In this document: piece after piece, positions 37,646-46,160 of the stretch | How positions within the stretch are numbered: the first letter of the stretch is position 1 | How the letters are laid out: every line of letters begins with the position of its first letter | From: Micromonospora sp. WMMD980 | GTDB lineage: Bacteria; Actinomycetota; Actinomycetes; Mycobacteriales; Micromonosporaceae | DNA: 64,000 bases | NCBI RefSeq assembly: GCF_029626035.1 | Contig: NZ_JARUBE010000003.1 | Location: 1,922,001 to 1,986,000, forward strand | Direction: 5' to 3' | Position numbers and translations under genes: made by a program | The notes under the pieces: model-generated | What the model was told of the DNA's origin: nothing | Databases searched by the model: none | The model's input: the letters and a program-made list of their open reading frames with translations, nothing else

Positions 37646-37960
37646 ATGGCCACGCCGGACGCACCGAGCACCGCCCGCGTGATCGACCACTGCTCCACAC
37701 CGACCTCGGTACCCTTGACCCGACCCTGCTGCCCCGCTCCGGGCCGGGCCGGGGCGACCGGTCGGGGTGGTCTTCCTCGGGCTGACCGATGGGGCCGACG
37801 TTCCGGATGCGCGCCCGGGCGGTTCGGGCCGGAGGCGCTCGGTGGGCGAGCCGGAGCCGGTGCCGGACGCGTTCCCCGGCGCGTTGGCGCAGCGCCCGGC
37901 AAGCTGGCGGCCACCCCCGGTCCGGTGTCGGTGGTCCTCCGTATGATGTTTGCTCTGTAG
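37646..37960 (+). pseudogene. possible broken small gene upstream of the SpoIIE phosphatase
   Basis: An ATG at 37646 with GGAGGGG upstream gives MATPDAPSTARVIDH. After that, coding-like segments occur in different frames: LHTDLGTLDPTLLP in one and VVFLGLTDGADVPDARPGG in another. The frame of the ATG itself stays open to 37960 but becomes Gly/Arg-rich. I read it as a gene with at least two indels; alternatively it is a 104-residue hypothetical protein. Confidence 0.35.
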
Positions 37961-37987
37961 CAATAGTCGTCATCGGAGGATGAGCAC

Positions 37988-39175
37988 ATGCCGGAGGCGT
38001 CCGGACCGGTGTCGCGTGCCCTGCGCACGGCGCCACCCGACCAGCTGGCGGAGACCGCGGAAGCGGTGCTCCGCCAGACGTTCGGCGCCGCACGGGCGGA
38101 GGTGTTCGTCGCCGACTACCGGTCCAGCGGCCTCTGGCCGCTGCTGGACCCGGAGCGTCCGGATGGCGGCCCGCTCCGCTCCCACGGCGTGGCCCAGCGC
38201 TGTTTCAGCAGCCAGCAGCCGGTGCTGGACACGGCGGACGACGGACGCTGTCGGGCCTACCTGCCGCTGTCGGTGTGGGGGGAGCGGCTCGGCGTGCTGC
38301 TGGTGGAGCTGCCGGAGACGCCGGACGCGGAGACCGTGACCGCCGCGCGGGACGCCGCCGGCGACCTGGCGATGGCGATCCGGGCGGCGGACCGGGAGAC
38401 CGACCGCTACCGGCGGGCGCGCCGCCGGGAACGGCTCAGCATGGCCGCGGAGATGCAGTGGGACCTGCTGCCCGGGCGCAGCGTCCGGCACGGTGACGTG
38501 CTGTTGGCCGGGCAGCTCGAACCGGCCTACACGGTGGGCGGCGACCACTTCGACTGGTCGGTCGACGGCGACCGGCTCACCGTCACGGTGCTCAACGGCG
38601 CCGGCAACGGGCTGTCCGCGTCGTTGCTCACCGCGGTGACCGTGAACGCCATGCGCAACGCGCGCCGCTCCGGCGGGAGCCTCGTCGAGCAGGCGGAGCT
38701 GGCCTCCGACACGATCTTCTACCAGCACCGGGGCGAGCGGCACGTCGCCACGCTGCTGCTGGAGCTGGACGGCCGCCGGGGCGTGGTGCGGGCGGTGGAC
38801 GCGGGCTCGCCGCACGTGCTGCGGCTGCGTGGCGGTCGGGTCACCCCGGTCACGCTCGAGCAGCAGTTGCCGCTGGGCATGTTCGCCGAGACGCGTTACG
38901 CGGTGCAGGAGTTCGGCCTGGAACCGGGGGACCGGCTGTTCGTGGTCAGCGACGGGGTGTACGCGGCGGACCCCGACGAGCAGGAGCCCTACGGGAATCG
39001 GGCGATGGCACGGGCGATGCGGTCCACTCGGCTGCAGCCGGCGACCGAGGCAGTTGGTACGGTGATGCGCGAACTGCACGCGTACCATGCCGACGCGGAT
39101 CTCCGCGACGACGCGGTCGTCGTCTGCCTGGACTGGCGCGGTTCCAGCCGGACGGACGACGTCACCGGGCAGTGA
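37988..39175 (+). CDS. SpoIIE-type PP2C phosphatase with GAF-like sensor domain
   Basis: 395 residues. Residues about 10-150 look like a GAF-type sensor (ALRTAPPDQLAETAEAVLRQ to LGVLLVELPETPD). After a helical linker ending SMAAEMQWDLLPGR, a phosphatase domain follows with YTVGGDHFDW, LNGAGNGLSASLLTAV, HVATLLLELDG, FVVSDGVYAADP and LRDDAVVVCL, which together place the metal-binding Asp residues. Such proteins dephosphorylate anti-anti-sigma factors in partner-switching control of stress sigma factors. A GGAGG ribosome binding site precedes the ATG. Its cognate anti-sigma proteins are not in the window. Confidence 0.87.
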   Translation: MPEASGPVSRALRTAPPDQLAETAEAVLRQTFGAARAEVFVADYRSSGLWPLLDPERPDGGPLRSHGVAQRCFSSQQPVLDTADDGRCRAYLPLSVWGERLGVLLVELPETPDAETVTAARDAAGDLAMAIRAADRETDRYRRARRRERLSMAAEMQWDLLPGRSVRHGDVLLAGQLEPAYTVGGDHFDWSVDGDRLTVTVLNGAGNGLSASLLTAVTVNAMRNARRSGGSLVEQAELASDTIFYQHRGERHVATLLLELDGRRGVVRAVDAGSPHVLRLRGGRVTPVTLEQQLPLGMFAETRYAVQEFGLEPGDRLFVVSDGVYAADPDEQEPYGNRAMARAMRSTRLQPATEAVGTVMRELHAYHADADLRDDAVVVCLDWRGSSRTDDVTGQ

Positions 39176-39223
39176 CCGGAGCGGCGGAGCGAACACGAGC
39201 GAGACGATCGCAGGGGACAGCGG

Positions 39224-39694
39224 GTGGAGCGACCTCCGAATCTTGCCGCGGCCGTCGAGGCGGCTGCCGAGGCGCTCATCGGTGTGCTCGACTCCGCCGT
39301 CTCGCGCGACACCGTCAGTGTCTCGCCCACCCAGTTGCGGGTGCTGTCGCTGATCATGTCGCACCCGGACACCAACGTGAACCGGCTGGCCGAGCTGCTG
39401 GACGTGGTGCCGTCGTCGGCGAGCCGACTCTGCGACCGGCTGGAGGCGGTGGGGCTGCTGCGCCGGGTGGCCGATCCGCGCGACCGCCGCGAGGTGCGCC
39501 TGCTGCCCACGAGCGCGGCGGAGTCGCTGCTGCGTGAGCTGCAGGAGCGACGGCATCGGGCGGTGCAGGCCGTGCTCGACCGGATGCCCAACCGGGTCCA
39601 GCACGAGCTGCTGCTGGCGCTGCTCGCGTTCGGCCAGGCGGCGACCATGACGGCGCCGCAGACCGGGTCCGACTCGACTGCCCGCACCGCCTGA
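39224..39694 (+). CDS. MarR-family regulator
   Basis: 156 residues. A winged helix-turn-helix occupies about 40-105: TQLRVLSLIMSHPDTNVNRL, LLDVVPSSASRLCDRLEAVG and the wing RRVADPRDRREVRLLPT. Dimerisation helices flank it. It starts at a GTG 48 bases after the SpoIIE-type phosphatase gene and is read in the same direction, so co-transcription is possible. MarR proteins repress genes for efflux, catabolism or stress. The ligand and targets are unknown. The 10-bp palindrome GTCCTAGGAC just downstream of the gene (39738-39747) may be a binding site. Confidence 0.85.
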   Translation: MERPPNLAAAVEAAAEALIGVLDSAVSRDTVSVSPTQLRVLSLIMSHPDTNVNRLAELLDVVPSSASRLCDRLEAVGLLRRVADPRDRREVRLLPTSAAESLLRELQERRHRAVQAVLDRMPNRVQHELLLALLAFGQAATMTAPQTGSDSTARTA

Positions 39695-40004
39695 CCGACC
39701 CCCGGTACGCCGTGACCGGTCGAGCCCATTCAGCTAGTGTCCTAGGACGCCTTGGCGATTGTGACCGTCCCCACCGTGACGACACTGAGCAGCGACGCAG
39801 CGCAGCGGACGGAACGGGCGGGGGAGCCCGATATAGTGGCAGCGCAACTGGCCGGCCCATGATCGAGGCAGATCATGGGCCGCATCGGGGAGGTCCCAGC
39901 CCGGGATCGCAGAGGGCGCCGGCATCTGACCGGCCGGCAACGCGCACGTTCCTCCGGCGGCCGCTCGTACGGCTGCCGGACCGTGCTGCGGAGGGGGGGT
40001 TAGG
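39695..40004 (+). promoter_or_regulatory. leader region upstream of the pgsA-garA block
   Basis: A 310-base gap. A GGAACG (39811) and TATAGT (39832) could form a promoter with unusual 15-base spacing. A perfect 10-pair hairpin GCCCATGATC/GATCATGGGC (39855-39880) follows. The GGAGGGGGGG before the GTG at 40005 serves as ribosome binding site. No riboswitch class is recognised. Confidence 0.4.
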
Positions 40005-40631
40005 GTGTCGCGTGGGCCGGCTCCGGCGGGGGATGGTTCGACGGTGGCCGCCGATCGCGTCCTCACCCTGCCCAACCTGATCAGCTTCGTGCGGTTGCTG
40101 GGCGTGCCGCTCTTCCTCTGGCTCTTCCTGGTGGTCCACGCCGACGTGATCGCCGTCGTGGTGCTCGCCGTCGGCGGCACCAGCGACTGGGTGGACGGCT
40201 GGATCGCCCGCCGGATGCGCCAGGTGAGCCGGCTGGGTGAGCTGCTGGACCCGCTGGCCGACCGGCTCTACATCCTGGCCACCCTGCTCGCGTTCACCGC
40301 CCGCGACGTGGTGCCCTGGCAGTTCACCGCCGCGTTGCTGGCCCGTGAGCTGCTGCTGCTCGGCTCGCTGGGGGTGCTGCGCCGCTACGGCTACGGCCCG
40401 CCGCCGGTGCACTACGTGGGCAAGACCGCGACGTTCCTGCTGCTGGCGGCGTTCCCGATCCTGCTGCTGGCCGCCGCCGCGCCGAGCGTGGCCACCGCCG
40501 CCGGGGCGATCGGATGGGGGCTGGCGTGGTGGGGCCTGGTGCTCTACTGGGTCGCCGGCGCGATGTACGTGGTGCAGGCCCGCCGGCTGGTCCGGGTGAT
40601 GCGGGCGCGGCGCGCGGGAGCGGCGGCGTGA
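40005..40631 (+). CDS. pgsA: CDP-alcohol phosphatidyltransferase
   Basis: 208 residues with about six hydrophobic segments. The CDP-alcohol phosphatidyltransferase motif reads SDWVDGWIARRMRQVSRLGE and LLDPLADR, giving the D-x2-DG-x2-AR-x8-G-x3-D-x3-D pattern. The enzyme joins a CDP-diacylglycerol lipid to an alcohol in phospholipid synthesis. Its place at the head of the block matches M. tuberculosis Rv1822, annotated as a phosphatidylglycerophosphate synthase type. The alcohol specificity is not certain from sequence. The stop overlaps the start of the DUF881 gene (GTGA). Confidence 0.85.
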   Translation: MSRGPAPAGDGSTVAADRVLTLPNLISFVRLLGVPLFLWLFLVVHADVIAVVVLAVGGTSDWVDGWIARRMRQVSRLGELLDPLADRLYILATLLAFTARDVVPWQFTAALLARELLLLGSLGVLRRYGYGPPPVHYVGKTATFLLLAAFPILLLAAAAPSVATAAGAIGWGLAWWGLVLYWVAGAMYVVQARRLVRVMRARRAGAAA

Positions 40632-41581
40632 CGGCGACGCCGCCCCAGGACGGGGAGCGCGACCCGTCGGCGCGGGTGTACGCGCCGGACTTTCTGACCG
40701 AGCTGTTCCGCAATCCGCTCGATCCCGGTTACGGGGACGCGGCGGCGCGGCGGGCGGTGGGGCCGGTGTCGCGGATGCGCGAGGTGTTGGGTCGTCCGGT
40801 GAGCCTGCTGGTCCTGGCGGTGATCGGGTTCCTGTTCGCGGTGGCGTACCGGGAGACGATGGCCGGGGAGCCGAGCCGCGCGACGGCGCGGGCGGGGCTG
40901 ATCGCCGAGATCAAGAAGCGCGAGGCGGAGACCGACCGGTTGACCGGACGGGCGGAACGGTTGCGGGAGGAGGTCGGCCGGCAGCGGGACGCGGCGTTGA
41001 GCGGTTCGCAGGCGTCCCGGTTGCGCAACCTGGAGGCCGGCACGGGCCTGGGCCGGGTGCGCGGGGACGGTGTGGTCGTGCGGTTGACCGACGCGCCGCA
41101 GGACAAGGACGCGGTGACGGGCGAGGAGAAGAACGGTCCGCCGCGGGTGTTGTACTCGGATCTGCAGAGGGTGGCGAACGCGCTGTGGGCGGCGGGCGCG
41201 GAGGCCGTGGCGGTCAACGGGCAGCGGTTGACGGCGACGTCGACGATCCGGCAGGCGGGCGAGGCGATCCTGGTGGACTACCGGCCGGTGACGAGTCCGT
41301 ACGAGGTGCAGGCGATCGGGCCGGGGTCGTCGATGCGGGACCGGTTCGACGACAGCCGGGCGGCGGAGTTGATGCGGTACCTGGCGCGGACGGCGGGGTT
41401 GTCGTTCGCGGTGAAGGAGGTCGACGACCTCACCCTGCCGGCGGCTCCTGAGCCACAGCTACGCTACGCCGGGCCTCCGGCGAGCCCGAGCCCTGCGCCG
41501 TCGGGTTCCGGTGTCGCCGGTTCGTCCAGTCCCGGGCCGTCCGGCTCGGGTTCTCCCAGCCCTTCCGGAGGTGGCCGATGA
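40628..41581 (+). CDS. DUF881 membrane protein (first copy)
   Basis: 317 residues. A single membrane helix (SLLVLAVIGFLFAVAYRE, near residue 65) is followed by a coiled-coil segment (IAEIKKREAETDRLTGRAER) and the DUF881 domain (LRNLEAGTGLGRVRGDGVVV, DLQRVANALWAAGAEAVAVN, TSPYEVQAIGPGSSM). The C-terminal 50 residues are Pro/Ser/Gly-rich. Function is unknown; the domain is extracytoplasmic. It matches Rv1823 in position. It is coupled at both ends (GTGA upstream, ATGA downstream). Confidence 0.88.
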   Translation: MTATPPQDGERDPSARVYAPDFLTELFRNPLDPGYGDAAARRAVGPVSRMREVLGRPVSLLVLAVIGFLFAVAYRETMAGEPSRATARAGLIAEIKKREAETDRLTGRAERLREEVGRQRDAALSGSQASRLRNLEAGTGLGRVRGDGVVVRLTDAPQDKDAVTGEEKNGPPRVLYSDLQRVANALWAAGAEAVAVNGQRLTATSTIRQAGEAILVDYRPVTSPYEVQAIGPGSSMRDRFDDSRAAELMRYLARTAGLSFAVKEVDDLTLPAAPEPQLRYAGPPASPSPAPSGSGVAGSSSPGPSGSGSPSPSGGGR

Positions 41582-41910
41582 TCGCGGTGCTGGCGTTGCT
41601 CGCCGGTGTGGTGCTCGGGGTGTATCTGGACCCCACGGTGCCGGCGGCGTTGCAGCCGTATCTGCCGATCGCGGTGGTGGCCGCGTTGGACGCGGTGTTC
41701 GGCGGGGTGCGGGCGAAGCTGGACCGGATCTTCGACGACAAGCAGTTCGTGGTGTCGTTCATCTCGAACGTGCTGGTGGCTGGTCTGATCGTGTACCTGG
41801 GTGACCAGTTGGGCGTGGGTGGTCAGTTGTCCACGGGTGTGGTGGTCGTGCTGGGCGTGCGGATCTTCGGAAACGTCGCGGCGATCCGCCGGCACCTGTT
41901 CCGGGCGTAG
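41578..41910 (+). CDS. small basic protein family membrane protein (DUF1290)
   Basis: 110 residues with three hydrophobic helices: MIAVLALLAGVVLGVYL, IAVVAALDAVFGGVRAKL and VSFISNVLVAGLIVYLGDQ, plus TGVVVVLGVRIFGNVAAI, then a basic tail RRHLFRA. It is the Sbp family, encoded between two DUF881 genes in many actinobacteria (Rv1824) and in Bacillus. The function is unknown but it is membrane-bound and linked to the division or envelope neighbourhood. The ATG overlaps the preceding stop (ATGA). Confidence 0.9.
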   Translation: MIAVLALLAGVVLGVYLDPTVPAALQPYLPIAVVAALDAVFGGVRAKLDRIFDDKQFVVSFISNVLVAGLIVYLGDQLGVGGQLSTGVVVVLGVRIFGNVAAIRRHLFRA

Positions 41911-41920
41911 GTTGGTGGCG

Positions 41921-42853
41921 ATGAGCGAGGTGCACAGGGAGACGGGCACCGGGTGGCCGCAGCCGGCGGAGCCGGGACGGCCGTCGGGTCCGGCGGGTGA
42001 GCCGGATCCGCGTCCGGACGCGCCGGATCCGGACGAGTTGAGCCCGCTGGCGCCGGAGGGTGAGCCGCCGGTGGAGCGGGAGGACGTGCCGGCGCCGGCG
42101 GAGGAGCCCGGCGCGGTCGGGTCGCCGCCGGGGTCGGAGACGCGGGCGCCGGGGTCGCGGCGGTTGACGTCGGCCGGCGCGATGATCGCGGTGTTGCTGG
42201 CTTTGCTGGGCTTCACGTTGGTGGTGCAGCTGAAGACGACGTCCACGGATCCGACGCTCGCGGCGACGCGGGAGGAGGACCTGGTCCGGATCTCGTCGGA
42301 TCTGGATGCGCGGGAGCGGCGTCTGCGGCAGGACATCGAGGCGCTGGAGGACAGCCAGCGGCAGTTGCGCTCGGGTGAGCAGGGTCGGCAGGCGGCGTTG
42401 GAGGAGGCGACGCGGCGGGCGGACGAGCTGGGCATCCTGGCGGGGACGCTGCCGGCGGTGGGCCCGGGTCTGGAGGTGGAGTTCCGGGGGCCGGAGAAGG
42501 CGACGTCGTCGATCCGGATCCTGGACGCGGTGCAGGAGTTGCGGGGTGCGGGCGCGGAGGCGATGCAGATCCGGGGTGCGGACGGCACCGCGGTGCGGAT
42601 CATCGCGTCGACGTATTTCGTGGACGGCTCGGACGGGGACCTGGTGGTGGACGGGCGGCGGTTGAGTGGTCCGTACACGGTCCTGGTGATCGGTGATCCG
42701 GCGACGATGCGTACGGCCTTGAACATTCCGGGCGGGGTGGTCTCCACGGTGCGGGGGGCCGGCGGTAACGTGACGACCGAGGATCGTGAGGTTGTGGAGG
42801 TTTCGCAGCTGCACGCGCCGATCAAGCTGGACCACGCCCGGCCGGTTTCCTGA
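41921..42853 (+). CDS. DUF881 membrane protein (second copy)
   Basis: 310 residues. The first 85 are acidic and Pro-rich (DPRPDAPDPDELSPLAPEGE), probably cytoplasmic. A single helix AMIAVLLALLGFTLVVQL follows, then a coiled coil (ERRLRQDIEALEDSQRQL) and the DUF881 domain (LGILAGTLPAVGPGLEVEF, ILDAVQELRGAGAEAMQIRG, LSGPYTVLVIGDPATM). It is a paralog of the gene at 40628 and matches Rv1825. ATG 41921 was preferred to an upstream in-frame TTG. The region has strongly G-ending codons. Confidence 0.88.
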   Translation: MSEVHRETGTGWPQPAEPGRPSGPAGEPDPRPDAPDPDELSPLAPEGEPPVEREDVPAPAEEPGAVGSPPGSETRAPGSRRLTSAGAMIAVLLALLGFTLVVQLKTTSTDPTLAATREEDLVRISSDLDARERRLRQDIEALEDSQRQLRSGEQGRQAALEEATRRADELGILAGTLPAVGPGLEVEFRGPEKATSSIRILDAVQELRGAGAEAMQIRGADGTAVRIIASTYFVDGSDGDLVVDGRRLSGPYTVLVIGDPATMRTALNIPGGVVSTVRGAGGNVTTEDREVVEVSQLHAPIKLDHARPVS

Positions 42854-42907
42854 CCGGTCGCGGCCGCGCCGGTTTCTCCGGTGCACCGATGACGAAGGAC
42901 GCAGTTG

Positions 42908-43288
42908 GTGATTCCTGAGGATCTGCGGTACACCGCCGAGCACGAGTGGGTGGTCGGTGGTGACGGTGGTGTCGTCCGCGTCGGTATCACGCACTTCGCG
43001 CAGGACGCCCTGGGTGACATCGTGTTCGTGCAGCTGCCGGACTCCGGTGCGGTGGTGGCGGCGGGAGAGTCGCTGGGCGAGATCGAGTCGACGAAGAGCG
43101 TGTCGGAGATCTACGCGCCGTTGAGCGGTACGGTGGCGGCGCGCAACGAGGCGTTGGCCGACACCCCTGAGGTGATCAACACGGATCCGTACGGTGCGGG
43201 GTGGTTGGTGGAGATCACTCCGGATGATCCGGCGGCGGTCGAGGGTCTGTTGACCGCTGACGCGTACCGCGAGCTCACCGAGAGCTGA
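42908..43288 (+). CDS. gcvH: glycine cleavage system H protein
   Basis: 126 residues. It carries lipoate on Lys63 in IESTKSVSEIYAPLSG, the canonical lipoyl site, and shuttles the aminomethyl group from P to T and L proteins. The N terminus IPEDLRYTAEHEWV is typical. GTG 42908 was chosen over TTG 42905 because it gives this usual N terminus; GAAGGA lies upstream. It follows the DUF881 pair, as Rv1826 does. gcvP is 7 kb downstream; the T protein gene is not in the window. Confidence 0.95.
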   Translation: MIPEDLRYTAEHEWVVGGDGGVVRVGITHFAQDALGDIVFVQLPDSGAVVAAGESLGEIESTKSVSEIYAPLSGTVAARNEALADTPEVINTDPYGAGWLVEITPDDPAAVEGLLTADAYRELTES

Positions 43289-43331
43289 GTTCGTGTCGTT
43301 CCGAGCGGCGGGCTTGGTTCCGCGCGTCCGG

Positions 43332-43360
43332 TTGCCCTGCATTTCGGCGCTGGCTAGGCT
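43332..43360 (+). promoter_or_regulatory. promoter of the FHA (garA) gene
   Basis: TTGCCC (43332-43337) and TAGGCT (43355-43360) with 17-base spacing, about 145 bases upstream of the garA ATG. A GC-rich hairpin (about 43427-43460, CCGCCGGGT/GCCCGGCGG) lies in the leader. Confidence 0.55.
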
Positions 43361-43505
43361 CGCCCAGTCGACCGAGAACCAATAGTTTGAGCGTTGCGGA
43401 ATGCGCCTTCCCGGGCACGGGGAGCCAGCCGCCGGGTGTCGGTTTGCCCGGCGGCCAGACCCGCCATTCCCCGACGCCGACCGAACAGATCCGTGAGGTG
43501 GTCCC

Positions 43506-43958
43506 ATGACGCGCCCAGACGACGAGTTCCCCCCGCTCGACGTCACTTCGACGCTCAATCTCGGTTCGCTCGACGAAGTGCTGGAGGGGCCGGACACCGA
43601 TGTGGTGCCGAGCCGCATGTCCGGTTCGTTGCCGCCGGGAATGGCGTTGCTGGTGGTTCGCCGGGGCCCGAACGCGGGTGCCCGGTTCCTGTTGGACCAC
43701 GACGTGACGACGAGTGGACGGCACCCGGACAGTGACATCTTCCTCGACGACGTGACGGTGTCGCGGCGGCACGCGGAGTTCCACCGGGACGGTGGCACGT
43801 TCACGGTGCGGGACGTGGGCAGCCTGAACGGCACGTACGTGAACCGGGAGCGGGTCGAGGCGGCGACGCTGAGCAATGGTGACGAGGTGCAGATCGGCAA
43901 GTTCCGCGTGGTGTTCATCGCCGGTCCGCGCCCGGAGGAGGAGGCCGGCCGGGGGTGA
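43506..43958 (+). CDS. garA: FHA-domain metabolic regulator, GarA/OdhI-like
   Basis: 150 residues. The N-terminal DVTSTLNLGSLDE region holds Thr residues like the kinase-phosphorylated ETTS motif of GarA/OdhI, though the exact motif differs. The FHA domain follows: GARFLLDHDVTTSGRHPDSD, VTVSRRHAEF and VGSLNGTYVNRE, with the phosphothreonine-binding Arg, Ser, His and Asn. In mycobacteria and corynebacteria GarA inhibits 2-oxoglutarate dehydrogenase and glutamate dehydrogenase, and is switched off by PknG phosphorylation. Its place after gcvH matches Rv1827. The 3' end overlaps the next gene. Confidence 0.9.
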   Translation: MTRPDDEFPPLDVTSTLNLGSLDEVLEGPDTDVVPSRMSGSLPPGMALLVVRRGPNAGARFLLDHDVTTSGRHPDSDIFLDDVTVSRRHAEFHRDGGTFTVRDVGSLNGTYVNRERVEAATLSNGDEVQIGKFRVVFIAGPRPEEEAGRG

Positions 43959-44710
43959 ACGAGCCTGCGGCTTCGACGCCGTCCGGTGCGGCGCGCTCGC
44001 CTGCGTTGATGAGTATCGGCGAGGTGTTGGCGCAGTTGCGGGCGGAGTTTCCGGACGTGACGATCTCGAAGTTGCGGTTCCTGGAGGCCGAGGGCCTGGT
44101 GGAGCCGCAGCGGACGCCTGCGGGCTACCGGAAGTACGGTTTCCACGACGTGGCGCGGTTGCGGTTCGTGTTGACCGCGCAGCGGGATCGATATCTGCCG
44201 TTGCGGGTGATCCGGGAGCAGTTGGCGGAGTGGGATTCGTCGGGCGCGCCGGCGGGGCGGTCGCGGCCGAATCTGGTCGCGGTCGGTCCGGGTGGCGAGG
44301 TGCCGGGCCGGGAGTCGGTGGAGCCGGTCGAGTCGTCCGAGGTGCGGTTGGGCCGGTCGGAGTTGCTGTCGCGCAGTGGGCTCGACGAGTCGACGCTCGT
44401 CGAGTTGGAGCGGCTCGGTGTGCTGGTGCCGGATCCGCCGGGGTGGTACGACGCGGATGCGTTGATCATCGCGAGTGCGGTGGCGGGGTTGGCGGCGTAC
44501 GGGTTCCAGCCGCGGCACCTGCGGGCGTACCGGTCGGCGGCGGATCGGGAGGTCGGTCTGTTCGCGCAGTTGGTGGCCCCGTTGGCGCGGCAGAGTGATC
44601 CGGCGGCGCGGGCGCGGGCGGCGGAGACGGCGCGGGAGTTGATGGCGTTGTCGCAGCAGTTGCACGCGGCGTTGGTGCGGGTGGGGCTGCGGTCGACGTT
44701 GGGTCGGTGA
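43955..44710 (+). CDS. ftsR: MerR-family regulator, FtsR-like
   Basis: 251 residues. A MerR-type helix-turn-helix begins at about residue 20: MSIGEVLAQLRAEFPDVTIS, LRFLEAEGLVEPQRTPAGYR and ARLRFVLTAQRDRYLPLRVI. The C-terminal half is helical with a second winged element (LSRSGLDESTLVELERLGVL). In Corynebacterium the orthologous FtsR activates ftsZ; Rv1828 is the mycobacterial counterpart. The GTG start overlaps the garA stop (GTGA). The role in cell division is taken from the family and synteny. Confidence 0.87.
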   Translation: MNEPAASTPSGAARSPALMSIGEVLAQLRAEFPDVTISKLRFLEAEGLVEPQRTPAGYRKYGFHDVARLRFVLTAQRDRYLPLRVIREQLAEWDSSGAPAGRSRPNLVAVGPGGEVPGRESVEPVESSEVRLGRSELLSRSGLDESTLVELERLGVLVPDPPGWYDADALIIASAVAGLAAYGFQPRHLRAYRSAADREVGLFAQLVAPLARQSDPAARARAAETARELMALSQQLHAALVRVGLRSTLGR

Positions 44711-44922
44711 GGTGTGGGTGAGGGGTCGGGCGCCGGGTGGTGTCCGGCCCTTCGTCGTGCGAGGGCGCGCGCCGTTCGGTCGACGTGGGCGTGTCGTAGG
44801 CTTGCCGGGGTAAGCCCGTCTGTCGAGGCGTGGTGCACGTAGCGCGTGGGACTTGCGTGTCCTGGTCCGTGTACCGTGCAGGGAAGGCGCGGTGCGAAGG
44901 TGACGACGACACGGAGGCGGCG

Positions 44923-45387
44923 GTGCGCGAGCTGAGCGTGGTCGGAGTTCGGGTGGAGTTGCCCAGCAACCAGCCGATCGTCCTGCTGCGGGAGGTCGAG
45001 GGGGACCGCTATCTGCCGATCTGGATCGGCGCGGTCGAGGCGACGGCGATCGCTTACGAGCAGCAGGGGGTCAAGCCGGCTCGGCCGTTGACGCATGATC
45101 TTCTGCGGGATGTGTTGGCGGCGGTGCAGGCGCCGTTGCGGGCGGTGGAGATCACCGAGTTGAAGGAGAACGTCTTCTACGCGGATCTGCTGCTGGGTGA
45201 CGGGGTGCGGGTGTCGGCTCGGCCGAGTGACTCGATCGCGTTGGCGTTGCGGGTGGGTGCGCCGATTCGTTGTGCGGAGCAGGTCCTCAGCGAGGCGGGG
45301 ATCGTGATCCCGGACGAGCAGGAGGACGAGGTGGAGAAGTTCCGGGAGTTCCTGGACCAGGTGCGTCCGGAGGACTTCGCGGGCTGA
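44923..45387 (+). CDS. bifunctional nuclease family protein (DUF151)
   Basis: 154 residues from GTG 44923 with GGAGG upstream. DUF151 landmarks: VRVELPSNQPIVLLREVEG, YLPIWIGAVEATAIAY, LTHDLLRDVL and YADLLLGDGVRVSARPSDSI, then RVGAPIRCAEQVL. Members form compact dimers; a bifunctional DNase/RNase activity is reported for plant and bacterial relatives. It matches Rv1829 in the block. Its substrate in the cell is not established. Confidence 0.87.
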   Translation: MRELSVVGVRVELPSNQPIVLLREVEGDRYLPIWIGAVEATAIAYEQQGVKPARPLTHDLLRDVLAAVQAPLRAVEITELKENVFYADLLLGDGVRVSARPSDSIALALRVGAPIRCAEQVLSEAGIVIPDEQEDEVEKFREFLDQVRPEDFAG

Positions 45388-45590
45388 GTGGTGGCCGGCC
45401 GGTGGGCCGGGGTGCGCGGCGGTGGTTGTCACGGTGGTGACGGCTGGCCGCCGTGTGTGCTGTCGGTGGCGCGGCGTGTCGGGTGTCTCCTGCCGGTGTT
45501 GTCGGCGCTGCGGCGTTAGGGTTGCCGTGTCGAGGGGTGCGCGTACGGGGAAGTCGACGTGGCGCCGCACGGGCGGGGAGGTTGGTCCGG

Positions 45591-46160
45591 ATGCACGAGC
45601 CGCAGGATCCTGGTCCGAGTGGGGAACAGCTGGCCGCTGACGGTGAGGTGGGCTACCGGGGGGTGACCGCGTGTTCGGCGGTGGGCATCAGTTACCGGCA
45701 GTTGGACTACTGGGCGCGGACGGCGCTGGTGGTGCCGAGTGTGCGCGACGCGTCGGGGTCGGGGACGTCCCGGTTGTATTCGTTCCGCGACCTGGTGGTG
45801 TTGAAGGTCGTGAAGCGGTTGTTGGACGCCGGGGTGTCGTTGCAGAACATCCGTAAGGCGATCGAGGCGTTGCGGTCGCGTGGGGTGGATGATCTGGCGG
45901 GCATCACGTTGATCTCCGATGGGACGACGGTGTACGAGTGCCGGTCGCCGGAGGAGGTGGTCGACCTGTTGCAGGGCGGCCAGGGGGTGTTCGGCATCGC
46001 GATCGGTGGCGCGTTCAAGGAGATCCAGGGTTCGTTGTCGCATCTGCCGGCGGAGCCGGTGGGGGGCCCGGAGCAGGGCGTGCCGGCGGCGGAGGAGCCG
46101 GAGACGGACGCGGTGGGGGACGAGTTGGCGGCGCGTCGGGCGCGGCGGCGGGCCGGCTGA
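45591..46160 (+). CDS. MerR-family regulator (second, Rv1830-like)
   Basis: 189 residues. The MerR helix-turn-helix has GYRGVTACSAVGISYRQLDY, WARTALVVPSVRDASGSG and LYSFRDLVVLKVVKRLLDAG. The C-terminal effector segment is GGAFKEIQGSLSHLPAEP and an acidic/basic tail ending RARRRAG. It starts at ATG 45591 with GGGGAGG upstream. It corresponds to Rv1830 at the end of the conserved block. It probably activates its own or nearby promoters; ligand and targets are unknown. Confidence 0.85.
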   Translation: MHEPQDPGPSGEQLAADGEVGYRGVTACSAVGISYRQLDYWARTALVVPSVRDASGSGTSRLYSFRDLVVLKVVKRLLDAGVSLQNIRKAIEALRSRGVDDLAGITLISDGTTVYECRSPEEVVDLLQGGQGVFGIAIGGAFKEIQGSLSHLPAEPVGGPEQGVPAAEEPETDAVGDELAARRARRRAG

